A DNA stretch of 38,754 nucleotides, from assembly GCA_003560665.1 (NCBI GenBank), contig PWKK01000030.1:1-38754 (forward strand). The letters are read 5' to 3'. Shown here in pieces: positions 18,022 to 27,757 of the stretch. Position numbers and translations under genes: made by a program. The stretch comes from Candidatus Nealsoniibacteriota bacterium. GTDB taxonomy: Bacteria; Patescibacteriota; Minisyncoccia; Minisyncoccales; PWPS01. The first letter of the stretch is position 1, and every line of letters begins with the position of its first letter. The notes beneath the pieces were generated by a model. It made no database searches. It saw only the letters and a list, made by a program, of their open reading frames with translations, and was not told the origin of the DNA.

Positions 18022-18050
18022 ATGTTAGCAAATTTTCGCCCAGTTGACAA
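18022..18050 (-). promoter_or_regulatory. Predicted promoter TTGTCA-N17-TAACAT immediately before lepB
   Basis: -35 at 18050..18045 and -10 at 18027..18022, 8 nt before the lepB ATG. Confidence 0.4.
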
Positions 18051-18289
18051 GCACCTGCAAAAAGCTCTCTGTTTGGCGCTCTAACTCTAAAAAGAGAAAA
18101 TTGTTGACTTTCAGGGTCAACAAAAGACACGGGCGGTAAAAAAAGTTGCCTTTTCTTTTTTTCGGTTACAAACACATATTTTTTCAATGAAAACAGATGC
18201 TTTGTGTTTTCTTTTTTTTAAAATTGTGCTTGTTTTTTGAGAGTAACTTTCTTTCTTTAAACAAAAACGTTTATCAAGTCTACGCAAGG

Positions 18290-18697
18290 CTACTTGTTGT
18301 CGTTTTTTTTGTTGTTAATGACTATCTTTTTCCTTTGTGCCACTTTCATTTTTGGCATCACCAGTTTAATAATTCCGTTCTCAAAAGATGCTTTTGTCGA
18401 GTAACTATCCACTTCTTCGGGCAGTATTATCTCTCGAGAAAAAGTTCCCCAGTAACACTCTTGATGAATAATTCTTTCGGCATCCTTTCCTTCCTCGGGA
18501 ACCTCTCTTTTTCCGGAAATAGTCACTGTCTCTTTCTAAATATAAATATCTAAATCATCTTCCTTTGCATTCGATATCGGTGCAACAACAATAATTTCCC
18601 TTTCGTTTTCATAGACATCCACCGCTAACTGCCCCTCTTTTGGTAGCACCTCTTTATTTTTTTTATTCTTCTTTTTTGATTTTTTAAAAAAAGGCAT
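18290..18697 (-). pseudogene. Hsp20/alpha-crystallin family small heat-shock protein interrupted by an in-frame TAG
   Basis: ATG at 18697 reads MPFFKKSKKKNKKNKEVLPKEGQLAVDVYENEREIIVVAPISNAKEDDLDIYI, then TAG (18538..18536), then KETVTISGKREVPEEGKDAERIIHQECYWGTFSREIILPEEV... in the same frame. Confidence 0.75.
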
Positions 18698-18705
18698 TGA
18701 ACTTT

Positions 18706-19671
18706 TTATATTTTATGATTTATATTTTTTAATTTTTCAAGTTTTTTAAATTGCCACAACAACAATCCCCCTAAAAGTAAACCGGCGATAATCCACGGAA
18801 CAAAGTCTTGCCATCCGGGAGAAGGATGGATAACTTTTGTTCTTTTATTCCCGGCTCTATCCACCGCTCTTATTTTTATAATACTCCTTAGTTGTTGGTC
18901 TTTCAATACAACCGGGCTTTCCACTCTTCGCCAATTTTCTCTTTCTACCGGGAAGAAACCGACTCTTCTTTGCTCGGATAGTTCATAATAATCAATTCCT
19001 GACTGATCATCCGTCGTCGAAAAAAACAGAGATTGTTTTCCATCAAACAACAACTCTTCTTGTCTGATTTCCGGGAAAAAATCTGCCGGTGGCTCTTTAT
19101 CTTTTGTTTTTATTTCATCCCAAGCGTCAAGAGGGATATCTCTTCTTTCCGGTGAAATGACGAATCTTCCTCCTATTTTTGTAAATTCAACGGGTGTTGC
19201 CTCTCCATCATCGAGCAAAACCCTTGAGCTTTCTAAAATTCTAACATCTTTTTCCGTTATCGTTCTTACTTTTTTTACCTTGAATGCAATCCTTCCAAAC
19301 AAAACCTCTTTATCTTCAATGCTACCACAGTGTCCTCCGGGAATACCACCGATAAAGGAAACTACTCCTCTTTCGTTGTCAATGTGTATCGGTCTCGGCC
19401 AAAGTTGCAACAAAGATCCACCTTCACTAAAATATTTTCCTTCGAGGACCTCTGTCGGGAAAACCAAATCGATTCTTACCGCGTTAACACACTGGTCTTT
19501 GATGTTTGCTTTGACCTCCAAGATGAAAACATCATCTGTTTGGTATTGGGAGACCATCGGCTCAACATACACGGAAACCGCCAAAATCTTCGCAGGAAAA
19601 AACGATAAAAGAAGTAAAAAAACAGTAGCAACTTTTATTTGATTTTTTTTTGTTAATTTTCTAGCTTTCAT
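18706..19671 (-). CDS. Secreted cohesin-domain-like protein with C-terminal TM anchor
   Basis: Signal peptide; VSVYVEPMVSQYQTDDVFILEVKANI...VVSFIGGIPGGHCGS...LFGRIAFKV resembles cohesin/CBM-anchoring beta-sandwiches; C-terminal TM PWIIAGLLLGGLLLWQF. Confidence 0.7.
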   Translation of the reverse strand: MKARKLTKKNQIKVATVFLLLLSFFPAKILAVSVYVEPMVSQYQTDDVFILEVKANIKDQCVNAVRIDLVFPTEVLEGKYFSEGGSLLQLWPRPIHIDNERGVVSFIGGIPGGHCGSIEDKEVLFGRIAFKVKKVRTITEKDVRILESSRVLLDDGEATPVEFTKIGGRFVISPERRDIPLDAWDEIKTKDKEPPADFFPEIRQEELLFDGKQSLFFSTTDDQSGIDYYELSEQRRVGFFPVERENWRRVESPVVLKDQQLRSIIKIRAVDRAGNKRTKVIHPSPGWQDFVPWIIAGLLLGGLLLWQFKKLEKLKNINHKI

Positions 19672-19685
19672 TATAATAAATCTTT

Positions 19686-21497
19686 TTACTCTGTCCAGCA
19701 GTTCATCATAATGCTAAAGTCAACCATATCAACAACCCCGTCGTTATTTATATCAGCCCTCAGCTCTCCGGTACCCCAGTAGTGCATTAAAATACTGAAA
19801 TCGGAAAGACCAACGTTGCCGTCTCCCGTAATATCTGCAGCACTACATCCCACCTCTCCAACGTTAATCCTTAAAAACCCTCCAAAAGCACTCTCCTCTT
19901 CAAAGGCGAAAGAACGAACTATGACCAGATAGCGTCCCCTTTCTAATTCTCCGGGATTAAGGGCAAGAGACCACTCTCCTCCGGAATCAACATCTACCGT
20001 TTGATCGCTCACTCTCTCACTATCTTTTAGTATTCTTACATTTACCTCTTCCCCGGGGACTCCTCTACCGAAAACAACTATGTTTTCTTCGGTCACAAAA
20101 TTCTCTTTTTCAGCTTCCAGTGTGGGCGACAACAAGATTCTTCTAATGGTTATTCCTCTTGCCGGTTCGGTTTCAAGAGTAAAAGAGATGTCTGTTGAAA
20201 CCAGATTTTCTCTTTCTTCTACTTTAAGAAGAAAGTTGAAGTGGCCGGAAAGAGGGGTGTTGACTTCTATCTCAAACTCTCCCGAAGAGTCTGCTCCGGT
20301 TTCCGCAAAAACCTCACCATCTTTCAAAAGAGTCACTTCTCCTCCCGGATAAGCCCATCCTTGAAGATAAAGATAAGGAGGCGGATCTTGTATTTCCGGA
20401 GGAGGTGGATCTGCCGGCTCTCCTTCTCTTATGCCGTCATCGGGACCCCCCGCTCCTCCCTCAGCTCTCCCCGTACCATCGCCAACCCCAGGGTCATCAT
20501 ACTCTCCTGGGTCATCATACTCTCCGGTACCGTCTTCCTCTCCCGGCTCTTGCTCCATGGTAACAAAATCCACTATCTCGCCGTAAACTTGCTGCAACTC
20601 TTCTTCTTCTTCGTTATACCACTCTGCAGCTGCACGAAACTCGTATTCGGTTCCCATTTCCAGTCCACCAACAAAATCAGAAAAAAGTACAATTTCACTT
20701 CTCCCGAACTTCCCTGTTTCGTTCCATGTTTCTGCCTCTTTTTCACGGTACTGAAGGAAAACATCAACATAGTCTACAGGTCCGAGATTAAGAAGTTCTC
20801 CTCTTAGAACGACACTGCTTGCTCCGACGACACCGGCTTCAATGGTTCTTACTATCGGTTCAGGAAAAACAGGTGCTACCCCGACACTAACGGGGTTAAC
20901 AACAAAAATCGCAGCTTGTCCGTAAGAGAGCAGAGAGTCGGCATCGTCAAGTATCTCGATATCTATCCAGTAAGCACCCGTATTAACGGGATTGGTAATC
21001 TTGTTTTCTCCCCCGATTCTTACAACAACGACATCACCTTCGCTTAAAGACAAGTTCTCCGCTAAAGTAACCGTTACCTGCCCGTCCACTCCGCTGACGA
21101 TGCTCACTCCGCTTACATCTTCAAGAGGATTCGCTCCCAGCGGTTTTTCCTCTGCGTTGATATAAAGGGCGACATCGGAATAATTCATCTCGGGAGGAGT
21201 ATAAAAAGCACTGCCTTCCTTGGAAACGGGCTTAATAACAATCTTTCCGAGTCCGGGAACATCGGCGGTAGCGGTAAATCTTACTCTGTGGTCGGCTTCA
21301 ACGTTTGGATGAGAAGTTGAAATCGTATCGGAGATACTCACCAAATCGGTTTGAGATTTAACCGAGTCGGCTTTAAGAAAATAAAGAAAAGAAAACGTAC
21401 CGAAAAAGAAAAGAAAGACAAATATTATAGATAAATACCTTTTATGCATACGTTTTAAAAAAAATCTACTCTTCAAGTCTTCGAGCTTGATAATCAA
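19686..21497 (-). CDS. Secreted multidomain protein (Fn3/Ig-like) with C-terminal type I dockerin-like domain
   Basis: N-terminal TM/signal, Asp/Gly/Pro-rich linker, C-terminal DITGDGNVGLSDFSILMHYWG...DINNDGVVDMVDFSIMMNCW (duplicated EF-hand-like dockerin loops). Confidence 0.85.
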   Translation of the reverse strand: MIIKLEDLKSRFFLKRMHKRYLSIIFVFLFFFGTFSFLYFLKADSVKSQTDLVSISDTISTSHPNVEADHRVRFTATADVPGLGKIVIKPVSKEGSAFYTPPEMNYSDVALYINAEEKPLGANPLEDVSGVSIVSGVDGQVTVTLAENLSLSEGDVVVVRIGGENKITNPVNTGAYWIDIEILDDADSLLSYGQAAIFVVNPVSVGVAPVFPEPIVRTIEAGVVGASSVVLRGELLNLGPVDYVDVFLQYREKEAETWNETGKFGRSEIVLFSDFVGGLEMGTEYEFRAAAEWYNEEEEELQQVYGEIVDFVTMEQEPGEEDGTGEYDDPGEYDDPGVGDGTGRAEGGAGGPDDGIREGEPADPPPPEIQDPPPYLYLQGWAYPGGEVTLLKDGEVFAETGADSSGEFEIEVNTPLSGHFNFLLKVEERENLVSTDISFTLETEPARGITIRRILLSPTLEAEKENFVTEENIVVFGRGVPGEEVNVRILKDSERVSDQTVDVDSGGEWSLALNPGELERGRYLVIVRSFAFEEESAFGGFLRINVGEVGCSAADITGDGNVGLSDFSILMHYWGTGELRADINNDGVVDMVDFSIMMNCWTE

Positions 21498-21855
21498 AAT
21501 AAAAGTTTACAAGCAAGAGTATAAAAAGAGATGTTACCGCCCCTAAAATGAGGTTGAGCATAAATCTGTTTTCCTTTTCCGCTTCTATTAACGCCCCCTC
21601 CAATCCCTTCTCTCTCATTTCTAACTCCTCTTCTTTCTCGATTAACTGTTGCGCCAGCGTATTGTAGGGGTTGCTCGGAACCTCTACGCTGGTTCCCGAT
21701 GCCGCTCCGAGAGTTGCCGCAAAATACTTGGCAACATCCCCGGGATTAACACTAAAGTAATGCCACGAAACGAAAAGAAGAAAAACCAAAGATACCGTTA
21801 GACCCGTAATCCCTCCTCTCAAAAAAGTTTTAATTTTTTTTCTTCTGCAATTCAT
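21466..21855 (-). CDS. Small protein with two predicted TM helices flanking a coiled-coil segment
   Basis: N-terminal TM GLTVSLVFLLFVSWHYF and C-terminal TM LILGAVTSLFILLLVNFYF; unknown function. Confidence 0.65.
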   Translation of the reverse strand: MNCRRKKIKTFLRGGITGLTVSLVFLLFVSWHYFSVNPGDVAKYFAATLGAASGTSVEVPSNPYNTLAQQLIEKEEELEMREKGLEGALIEAEKENRFMLNLILGAVTSLFILLLVNFYFDYQARRLEE

Positions 21856-21883
21856 CTTTTTTGATTATACCAAAGAATTACAT

Positions 21884-22840
21884 TTAGTCCATATACTTTT
21901 GTTTGAAATAATCAGCAACGGTAATTATCAGTAAAAGGAAGAGAACCACTCCTAGAAGTGTAACAACTATATCGAGAGGAATTATCCAAAAATAGATGTC
22001 TTGATCTATCAATTGAACCGCCTCCTCTCCATACACCAAAGTCAGGGACGCCTTGTATCTTCCCGCCTCAAGGAACGAATCTCTTCCGTCCCATTGAAAG
22101 CTCCATCTTCTTCCGCTTTGAGGAAGAATGTTTCCAAACTCGGTGTTCCGGTTAACAAAAATAGTTTCAACTTCTTTGTTCCACTGATTGTAGATTTTTA
22201 TGGTTCCCCTGGGCTGAATATGCGTATTTCCCTCGTTTCGAAGAAAAAGATTAAACTCAACTTCAGGGCTCGTATAGAGGGTTCTTTTTGTCGAAAACTC
22301 CCGGAGAAACGCCTCTTCCGTTACATCTCCACGAACATTTAAAAGAATAAGTGAGCCAACCGAAGGGGATACTGCCAAGCTGGTTCCCGGAGAAAAGTCT
22401 TCCGGCATCATGATTGCCGCTGAAATAACCGCGTATTTTCCTCCCGGCCCGGCATACTCCGGGATATCGATTTCAACAGGAAGGACCTTGCTTTCGTTTG
22501 CAGGAATAAAGATTAAATCACGATTAACTTCAATCCACTGGCTAAGCAGAAAGTCCTTTCCTACGTCAATGCTTTTCTCTATCTCTCTTGTATCGATAAA
22601 CCGGACTCTCCCTTCTTCTCCTCCTCGAAAATCCCTTATAAAAACAGTGAAGTAGAGGTCTTTGTCGTTGCTGTTGAATATTTCCACGGAACCGGACCAG
22701 GTTTCTCCCGGAGCAATATTAATCTTTGTTAAGAGAGGAGTGATGGCAAGACTAACGTTTTTTTCCTCTTCTGCAAAAACAGGGGAAGAGATTGTCGTAA
22801 TAAAAAGAAAAAAGAGTAAAAAGAGTTTTAGTTTTTTCAT
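21884..22840 (-). CDS. DUF916/WxL-like cell-surface protein (signal peptide, Ig-like region, C-terminal TM)
   Basis: MKKLKLFLLFFLFITTISSPVFAEEEKNVSLAITPLLTKINIAPGETWSGSVEI...DIYFWIIPLDIVVTLLGVVLFLLL; ATG overlaps the upstream TGA (ATGA). Confidence 0.72.
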   Translation of the reverse strand: MKKLKLFLLFFLFITTISSPVFAEEEKNVSLAITPLLTKINIAPGETWSGSVEIFNSNDKDLYFTVFIRDFRGGEEGRVRFIDTREIEKSIDVGKDFLLSQWIEVNRDLIFIPANESKVLPVEIDIPEYAGPGGKYAVISAAIMMPEDFSPGTSLAVSPSVGSLILLNVRGDVTEEAFLREFSTKRTLYTSPEVEFNLFLRNEGNTHIQPRGTIKIYNQWNKEVETIFVNRNTEFGNILPQSGRRWSFQWDGRDSFLEAGRYKASLTLVYGEEAVQLIDQDIYFWIIPLDIVVTLLGVVLFLLLIITVADYFKQKYMD

Positions 22841-23781
22841 TTCTTGGAAGAAAGATCTAATGTTGTAACTGTGCTCCGGTAGACGGGAGCCTTTTTGTTC
22901 TTCTTTTTTCTTGAAAAAGAGAAAAGAAAGAAGATTAACAGAAACAACCCGACACCGGAAAAAATTAAGAATTCTCTGGGTATGATCCAAAAATAAATTG
23001 TATCTTGAATGTCTCTTCTCGCTTCTTCCCCGTATTCTCCTATCAAAACCGCCTTGTACTGACCAAAGCCACCCTTTGCATCCCAGCTGATTTCAAATGT
23101 TTCTTTTTTCCCCGCTTCAACAAACAATCCTTTTTCGTTAATCGGCAGAGAATCAAGCTCTTTTCCGTGCCTGCTTTTGTAGATAATAACGGATCCGTAC
23201 GGTTTTAACTCTCTGTTTCCGATATTTTCCACCATCAGGGAAAAGTCAACCGCCGAATCATAAAACGATTCTTTGTCGGAACGGAAGTTTATCAGTTGCA
23301 TTCTTTCGACTATGTCCTCTTTTACATCGATATTGATTAGTGTTTCAGGATAATTAAACCTCACTGCATTCCTCCTTGCTTCATCTTCAGTGCTTCCTCT
23401 GGCAAAAACGACAACGGCATAGTATTTTCCCGGCTCTGCATCGTTATCAATCCGAACGGTGAGTTGCAGCTCTTCTTCCTCTTCCGGGTTAATATCCATC
23501 CGACTCCGTCTAATATTAATCCAAGAAGACAAAAAAGATTCTTGCTCGAGAGGGTTTTTTTCGCGAAGAATTCTTCCTTCTTCCACAGAGACATCTTTTA
23601 CTAACGGATACAAACGCGTTCTTCTTTGTCCTTCGTTTTTAACGTTTATCGTAAAATCAAATCCGTCACGTACACTACCCTCTCCACTTATAACAGAGGG
23701 GTAGACAACAATTTCTGCCTCTCCTTTTCCGGGAAAAGAAAGAAAGAGGGCGAGAAAAATTAGAAAATAATATTTCTTCAT
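22837..23781 (-). CDS. DUF916/WxL-like cell-surface protein, paralogue
   Basis: Signal peptide; DAEPGKYYAVVVFARG; TIYFWIIPREFLIFSGVGLFLLIFFLFSF. Confidence 0.72.
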   Translation of the reverse strand: MKKYYFLIFLALFLSFPGKGEAEIVVYPSVISGEGSVRDGFDFTINVKNEGQRRTRLYPLVKDVSVEEGRILREKNPLEQESFLSSWINIRRSRMDINPEEEEELQLTVRIDNDAEPGKYYAVVVFARGSTEDEARRNAVRFNYPETLINIDVKEDIVERMQLINFRSDKESFYDSAVDFSLMVENIGNRELKPYGSVIIYKSRHGKELDSLPINEKGLFVEAGKKETFEISWDAKGGFGQYKAVLIGEYGEEARRDIQDTIYFWIIPREFLIFSGVGLFLLIFFLFSFSRKKKNKKAPVYRSTVTTLDLSSKK

Positions 23782-23782
23782 G

Positions 23783-24931
23783 CTATGCGAAAAATAAGAA
23801 AAACATCAAACCACCCGTTAAAACAACGGCAATTGCTATCGCGGCAAAAACGAGGAAAGAGCTTAGAGGTGAAGATGGTTCTTTTTCTTTTTTCCTCTTC
23901 TCCTCCCTGTTTTTTAGTACGGCTTTTTCTCTTGCTCCCAACTTCCCGGTATCTTCTTCTAGTCCTGCTTGTCGGAGTACTTCCCGTACGGCTTTGTCCT
24001 TATACCATTTGGTAACAAGAGTAATAATTATAATTAGAACAAGAAGACCTACTCCCGCCGGGATAACTACATCCCACGGTATTATCCAAAATGTTGTCTG
24101 TGCGGTAACGGTCCTGATACCCACCCCCGTATCACCACCCAAACCACCAAAACTTAAGACAAGAGTGGCGGTATACTTACCCAATCCAAAATCATCTTCC
24201 CACGTGTTTTCAAAGCGCCGAATAGAGTCCGGTAAGGCGTTCGCCCCGGCTTCATTTACGGGCAAAGCCGCTACCTGAGAGCCACGCATGCTCTCTATCT
24301 TGATTGTTCCAACGGGTTTAACGTGAACGTTGCCCAGATTCTCTACTCTTGTTGTAAAATTAACGACAAAAGGGTTTTCGTAAAAGTTGTAATCGGTGGT
24401 AAACTCTCTGATTCGTGCCTCGTAGTGTGCATCTCCTTTAACCTGAAAAAGAACCAAAACTCCCACCTGATGGGTAAGCGCAATCACGCTTCCTTCTCCC
24501 TCCTTTATTTCCGGAGCTTTAGGGCCGAAAACAACTGCTCCATAGTATCCTCCGGGTCCGACGTTTTGGGGAACACGAAAATTCACCTGTACTTGTTTTT
24601 TTTCTCGAGGCGCAAAAGTCATTCCTTCATCCGGTATGTCCACCCAACTACTTAAAAACGGTCCTTCTTGCGTCCCGATAGGAAGAAGCCTCACCGAACC
24701 TCTTTCTCCTCTTGGAGCAAAATCCATCACAAAAGTGTGAAAGGTTTGTACTTCATCGGAAGCGTTGGTGACGGTAATAAAGTTAGTTACTCTTTCTCCC
24801 GGCTCAACAACCTCTTCTATCCTGAAAGGGCTCGCCTCAACCACCGCATCTACCGTAGGTTTTTCCAAAAAACCGAAAGAAAATACCAATAGAAAAAAAG
24901 AGAAAAAAAGTATTTTTATTTTCATAATCAA
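23783..24931 (-). CDS. DUF916/WxL-like cell-surface protein, paralogue with two C-terminal TM helices
   Basis: PQNVGPGGYYGAVVFGP; TTFWIIPWDVVIPAGVGLLVLIIIITLV; second TM at the C-terminus. Confidence 0.75.
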   Translation of the reverse strand: MIMKIKILFFSFFLLVFSFGFLEKPTVDAVVEASPFRIEEVVEPGERVTNFITVTNASDEVQTFHTFVMDFAPRGERGSVRLLPIGTQEGPFLSSWVDIPDEGMTFAPREKKQVQVNFRVPQNVGPGGYYGAVVFGPKAPEIKEGEGSVIALTHQVGVLVLFQVKGDAHYEARIREFTTDYNFYENPFVVNFTTRVENLGNVHVKPVGTIKIESMRGSQVAALPVNEAGANALPDSIRRFENTWEDDFGLGKYTATLVLSFGGLGGDTGVGIRTVTAQTTFWIIPWDVVIPAGVGLLVLIIIITLVTKWYKDKAVREVLRQAGLEEDTGKLGAREKAVLKNREEKRKKEKEPSSPLSSFLVFAAIAIAVVLTGGLMFFLFFA

Positions 24932-24980
24932 AACAAATTAAACTAATCTGTATTTTACAGAAATTCCCATAAAATGCAAA

Positions 24981-25015
24981 GAGCTTCTTTTGCCACAATC
25001 GGCTAAAAGAAGCTC
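24981..25015 (-). terminator. Rho-independent-like terminator of the 25038-26096 gene
   Basis: GAGCTTCTTTTGCC-ACAATC-GGCTAAAAGAAGCTC long stem with one bulge, just 3' of the minus-strand stop. Confidence 0.65.
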
Positions 25016-25037
25016 TCTTTAACTCTCTCTTTAAAAA

Positions 25038-26096
25038 CTAGAATGTAGGAGTTGCTATATAGGTTAGTGTGTTGGTGTACTCACCTGCAGGCTGAAGATC
25101 ACTAATCTCTATCTGGTACCCAACACGAGTTGTTCCAGCGTGCAGTGTCTCTCCATCTGAGGGACCAACATGACACATAATCTCTTCGGGAGTGTCTCCA
25201 TCAAATCCAGCCCAAACATTACTACCAAAATATCCATCTGCTCCATCAAGCTCAAGACAGTTTTCGTCAACCTGAACATCTTCAGTGGTAAACCCGAAGT
25301 GTCCCCAAGTATCTGGATCAGCCAACTGGCCACCAGGACCCGCCCAAGTCGCTGCTGCACTTGTTGCTACTGGTGTGCCATCTAAGAAACTTTTAATGGT
25401 ATCTCCTCCCGGACTGGTTAAGTCCTGGTCCTGGAAAACGGTTACCGAGTAACCCTCAGAAGCGTTGGTTGATACTGTCAAATCCTGAGCGGCAGCCAAA
25501 GGTGTTTCCGTATCAAGAGTTCCAAACTCAATACTGGTAGCGGTAGTGGTTATATCAATATTTCTCTCACCGTGCAAATCATCTGCCTCTTCACCCACAC
25601 CCTCAACGGTAAAAGAAAGAAGAGCACTAACTCTTGCGGTTACCACTACCGGTTCAATGATAGCAAACATCGCGTTACCCCACTCTCCCGTATCAGCCTG
25701 AAGCTCAACAACATAAGTGTCGGCTTCTCCTTCTGTCGTTGTTTTCCCAGGATTTGTTACTGTGAAAGTAACAGTATCTGTTGCACTGAGATCTGTACAA
25801 GTATAAACCTCATTTGCAGTGTCTTCTGCACAACCCCCAGAATCTGTTATTGCACCACCATTGCTATTGAAATCTTCCTCAAAAGTAAACACTACTTCGC
25901 CTTCAAAAGCATCACCATCAAAGGGGTCTTGAAACTGGAAATCAAAAACGTACTCGACTCCCGTCGCATCTGGTGCCGAGTCGGAAATGGTAACTCTTGC
26001 ATAAGAATCGGTAGCCAATCCTTCAAAACCAACCATCGAAATCGTCATTGCAAGAACAAGTGACAAAACTAAAAATTTTCCTAAAGTCTTTTTCAT
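25038..26096 (-). CDS. Secreted surface protein of unknown function (WxL-like C-terminal pattern)
   Basis: Signal peptide MKKTLGKFLVLSLVLAMTISMVGFEGLA; beta-rich low-Lys sequence; C-terminus YQIEISDLQPAGEYTNTLTYIATPTF. Confidence 0.7.
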   Translation of the reverse strand: MKKTLGKFLVLSLVLAMTISMVGFEGLATDSYARVTISDSAPDATGVEYVFDFQFQDPFDGDAFEGEVVFTFEEDFNSNGGAITDSGGCAEDTANEVYTCTDLSATDTVTFTVTNPGKTTTEGEADTYVVELQADTGEWGNAMFAIIEPVVVTARVSALLSFTVEGVGEEADDLHGERNIDITTTATSIEFGTLDTETPLAAAQDLTVSTNASEGYSVTVFQDQDLTSPGGDTIKSFLDGTPVATSAAATWAGPGGQLADPDTWGHFGFTTEDVQVDENCLELDGADGYFGSNVWAGFDGDTPEEIMCHVGPSDGETLHAGTTRVGYQIEISDLQPAGEYTNTLTYIATPTF

Positions 26097-26215
26097 GTTT
26101 TTTAATAATTTATATTTTTTTTCTAATTATACTAACCTTTATATTCCCTCCTTCGACCTTTCTCGTTTTCTGCGCTTCTTCGCAGAAAAGGAGAGAGACG
26201 ATCTTCATTGTGTCA

Positions 26216-26243
26216 ATTCTATTGGAGATAAAAATTTTGTCAA
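26216..26243 (-). promoter_or_regulatory. Predicted promoter TTGACA-N16-TAGAAT for the 25038-26096 gene
   Basis: -35 at 26243..26238, -10 at 26221..26216; implies a ~110-nt 5' UTR with a 9-bp hairpin. Confidence 0.45.
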
Positions 26244-26373
26244 TAGTTTTTCCCCTTTTTTTCCACATTCTTTCCACGGAGTTTTACCCGATCAAGAGAA
26301 GAGTATTCCCATTTATCGGATATATGGTAAGATGTATGCAAGAATTTAAGGGAAAAAAGTATAAGGTTAAATT

Positions 26374-27753
26374 GTGAAATCTATGAAAAAAACAAATAAA
26401 AACAGTAATCTTTTTCCTTTTTATGCGGGATTAGTTGCTTTTCTCTTCTTGTTTGCAACCTCTCTCTACTTTTTGGAAGAAAAATCGGTAGCGGCTCAAG
26501 AAGGTGCTTCTTTGAGAGGAGACAGCCCTTTTACAAAGCTTCTTACGGAACCCTATTTCAATATCAAGTCAAATGCGGGCATTGAAGGAACTCTTTCTGC
26601 GAGAGGAGCGGTAAGGGCCCCTGTCTTCGATATAGCTTCACAAGGATTTAGAGGAAGAGTTTACACGGCCGGACTTACCGAAGAAAGAAGATATTTTTTC
26701 CCTGATCTTTCAGGAGAAATATGCCTAACTGCCGGTAACTGTGAGTTTGCTCCCACCGGTATTCCCAACAGACTGGCCAAGTTTACCGAAGAAGGACTCA
26801 CTGCTTCTTCTGTCACCGACCTTGATACAACCACCGGTGTCGGAATAGCAAACCCGGCATACCGCCTTCATGTAGGGGGAAGGATTCAAGCCGAAGGAGA
26901 TATTTGTACGGATTTGGGTGGAGGATTTTGCTTAAGTTCAGTGGGAGAAGGACAAGAGTCTTTCTCTGAATCAATCGTAGACGGAGAGGGTAGTCTTTCC
27001 TACATTCCTCTGTGGAGAAACGACCGAAATTTAGGTGATTCGATAATCCGCCAAAGCGAAGGAAACATCGGTATCGGAACCTCCCCGGTAAACAAGTTGG
27101 ATGTTGCAGGAACAGTGAGAATGCTCGGCTTTCGACTACCGGTCAATCCTACGGACGGATACGGTTTGATGACCGACGATCGTGGTTTTGGAACCTGGAA
27201 ACCGGTTCTCACTCCCGAAGGAACAAGAGCCGATGTTGCCGAAAGATTTGAAATCAACCCTCTTTGCAAAGAAAAAGGAAACTGTCCCAAGCCGGGAGAT
27301 GTTGTTTCTATAACAAACAAAGGATTTATCGAAAAATCAACTGTTCCTTACGACTCGAAATTAGTCGGTATCATTTCCACCGACCCGGAACTAACTCTTA
27401 ACACAGCTCTGGATTTAAAACTATCAAGACCGGTTGCACTGATTGGAAGAGTTCCCACAAAAGTGTCTCTTGAAAACGGAGATGTGTCCGCTGGAGATTT
27501 TCTAACATCTTCATCCATTCCCGGCGTAGCGATGAAAGCAGTCGCTTCGGGAAGAGTTGTCGGTATCGCGCTAGAGTCACTGTCTTCCAGAGAAACATCC
27601 TCGGGAATAGGAGAAATTAACGTATTAATAAACCTTCATTATAACGAAAAAAACTCTTCTGAAGAGTCTTTAAAGATAACCGACAAAGAAACCGGAAAAA
27701 AATACTGTCTTGAAATAAGGGGAGGAGAAATGGTCAAGTCTCTTTGTGAATAA
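26374..27753 (+). CDS. Secreted/anchored protein with tail-fibre-like repeats and a C-terminal peptidase_G2-like domain
   Basis: N-terminal TM; GNIGIGTSPVNKLDVAGTVRM; C-terminal GDVVSITNKGFIEKS...VALIGRVPTKVSLENGDVSAGDFLTSSSIPGVAMKAVASGRVVGIALE. Confidence 0.75.
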   Translation: MKSMKKTNKNSNLFPFYAGLVAFLFLFATSLYFLEEKSVAAQEGASLRGDSPFTKLLTEPYFNIKSNAGIEGTLSARGAVRAPVFDIASQGFRGRVYTAGLTEERRYFFPDLSGEICLTAGNCEFAPTGIPNRLAKFTEEGLTASSVTDLDTTTGVGIANPAYRLHVGGRIQAEGDICTDLGGGFCLSSVGEGQESFSESIVDGEGSLSYIPLWRNDRNLGDSIIRQSEGNIGIGTSPVNKLDVAGTVRMLGFRLPVNPTDGYGLMTDDRGFGTWKPVLTPEGTRADVAERFEINPLCKEKGNCPKPGDVVSITNKGFIEKSTVPYDSKLVGIISTDPELTLNTALDLKLSRPVALIGRVPTKVSLENGDVSAGDFLTSSSIPGVAMKAVASGRVVGIALESLSSRETSSGIGEINVLINLHYNEKNSSEESLKITDKETGKKYCLEIRGGEMVKSLCE

Positions 27754-27757
27754 AAAG

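Noticed and set aside
18014-18187. N-terminal extension of the signal peptidase ORF (58 aa)
   Set aside because: No family resemblance; conserved LepB begins at the ATG at 18013 and a promoter-like element lies inside the extension.
20500-20530. Short tandem repeat (EYDDPGEYDDPG) in the dockerin protein
   Set aside because: Ordinary low-complexity linker repeat; only two units.
20241-20807. 188-aa plus-strand ORF opposite the dockerin protein
   Set aside because: Antisense shadow of a protein with clear modular structure.
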